A stretch of 5,729 bases of DNA, from assembly GCA_946059285.1 (NCBI GenBank), contig CAMGMW010000085.1, positions 1 through 5,729 on the forward strand, written 5' to 3'. Positions 5,398 through 5,729 of this stretch are shown here, piece after piece. Source of the stretch: an uncultured Clostridia bacterium. GTDB taxonomy: Bacteria; Bacillota_A; Clostridia; Oscillospirales; Oscillospiraceae. The notes beneath the pieces were generated by a model. That model searched no databases, was not told where the DNA came from, and worked only from the letters and a program-made list of their open reading frames with translations. Numbering within the stretch: the first letter of the stretch is position 1; each line of letters opens with the position of its first letter. The translations under genes were made by a program, and so were the position numbers.

Positions 5398-5729
5398 ATG
5401 AAACGCATTTTAGTTTTCTGCCTCGTTCTGGTAATGATTACAGCGGTCTTTACCGCCTGTACTGACAGCAACGGCAACATTTCTGACAATAAAGACGGCA
5501 TCGTCAACGGAACAAATGGCAATACCGGCACCAGCGGCAATACCAACGGTACTACGAACAACAACGGTACCACGAACAACAACGGCACCACGAACAGCAA
5601 CGGCACTACGAACGGTAACGGTACTACGAACGGTAACGGTACTACGAACAACAACGGCACCACGAACGGTAACGGTACCACGAACGGTAACGGCACTGAA
5701 AACGGCAATGGTACCACAAACGGCAACGG
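5398..5729 (+). CDS. Putative lipoprotein with Asn-Gly-Thr hexapeptide repeat (3' end beyond the window)
   Basis: The gene starts at ATG 5398, with GGGAGG 6 nt upstream, and stays open to the right edge (110 residues plus two bases). Residues 1-21 form a lipoprotein signal: Lys2-Arg3, a hydrophobic core, then Phe-Thr-Ala-Cys with Cys21 predicted to be lipidated. The -3 position is Phe rather than the usual Leu, so the lipobox is slightly atypical. Residues 22-47 are polar. From residue 48 the protein is a tandem repeat of the hexapeptide N-x-N-G-T-T, ten full copies and one partial, with x being Thr, Asn, Ser or Gly. Such a region is likely disordered and acts as a flexible, possibly glycosylated, spacer between the membrane and a domain encoded beyond the window. 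It is divergent from pepF. Function is unknown. Confidence 0.85.
   Translation, partial: MKRILVFCLVLVMITAVFTACTDSNGNISDNKDGIVNGTNGNTGTSGNTNGTTNNNGTTNNNGTTNSNGTTNGNGTTNGNGTTNNNGTTNGNGTTNGNGTENGNGTTNGN
5539..5729 (+). repeat. 18-bp tandem repeat encoding N-x-N-G-T-T
   Basis: At least ten consecutive 18-bp units run from 5539 to the window edge with pattern AAC-nnn-AAC-GGY-ACY-ACG. There are no indels and the frame is kept throughout. The second codon varies (ACC, AAC, AGC, GGT, GGC). The GGY and ACY codons switch freely between C and T, while AAC and ACG are almost fixed. One unit (codons 96-101) ends in GAA (Glu) instead of ACG. Copy number may vary between strains. Confidence 0.92.

Noticed and set aside
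5358..5726. Minus-strand open frame encoding a VPLPFV-type repeat
   Set aside because: It is the reverse complement of the 18-bp repeat in the lipoprotein gene. Its repeat follows from that, its start lies inside the repeat, and the plus frame has a ribosome binding site and lipoprotein signal.
5539..5729. Possible CRISPR array or satellite repeat
   Set aside because: The 18-bp period has no spacers, keeps the reading frame, and varies mainly at silent or single amino-acid positions, so it is a coding repeat.

Overview
This window looks like ordinary chromosome from a gut-type clostridial Firmicute. An Oscillospirales/Ruminococcaceae-like member is my guess, by inference only. The evidence is: strong AGGAGG-type ribosome binding sites before every gene, sigma-A style promoters with 17-bp spacers, a DUF177/YceD-rpmF pair with a zinc-ribbon L32, a clostridial-type RluA with an S4 domain, a full-length PepF, and two Firmicute-style lipoproteins. 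G+C content is near one half by eye. I see no mobile element, CRISPR array, phage gene or RNA gene.

Layout, left to right. (1) 1-609, minus: the 5' part of a lipoprotein gene that runs off the left edge, with its own promoter. (2) 691-1158, minus: a GNAT acetyltransferase. (3) 1250-1985, minus: the yceD (DUF177)-rpmF pair, driven by an exact-consensus promoter (TTGACA, 17 bp, TATAAT) and closed by a rho-independent terminator just after rpmF. (4) 2141-3103, plus: an RluA-family pseudouridine synthase transcribed divergently from yceD, each gene with its own promoter around a shared A/T-rich inverted repeat. (5) A 24-nt perfect palindrome overlaps the RluA stop codon and separates it from the convergent minus-strand unit. 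(6) 3128-5203, minus: pepF (oligoendopeptidase F) followed 3 bp later by an 88-aa protein of unknown function, almost certainly one operon. (7) 5398 to the right edge, plus: the start of a second lipoprotein whose mature N-terminus is a long Asn-Gly-Thr hexapeptide repeat; its functional domain lies outside the window.

The genes do not form one pathway. Ribosome production and RNA modification (rpmF, yceD, RluA) sit beside peptide breakdown (pepF) and surface lipoproteins. The best candidates for something undescribed are the 88-aa protein coupled to pepF and the repeat-bearing lipoprotein. I do not see convincing evidence of a new multi-gene system here.
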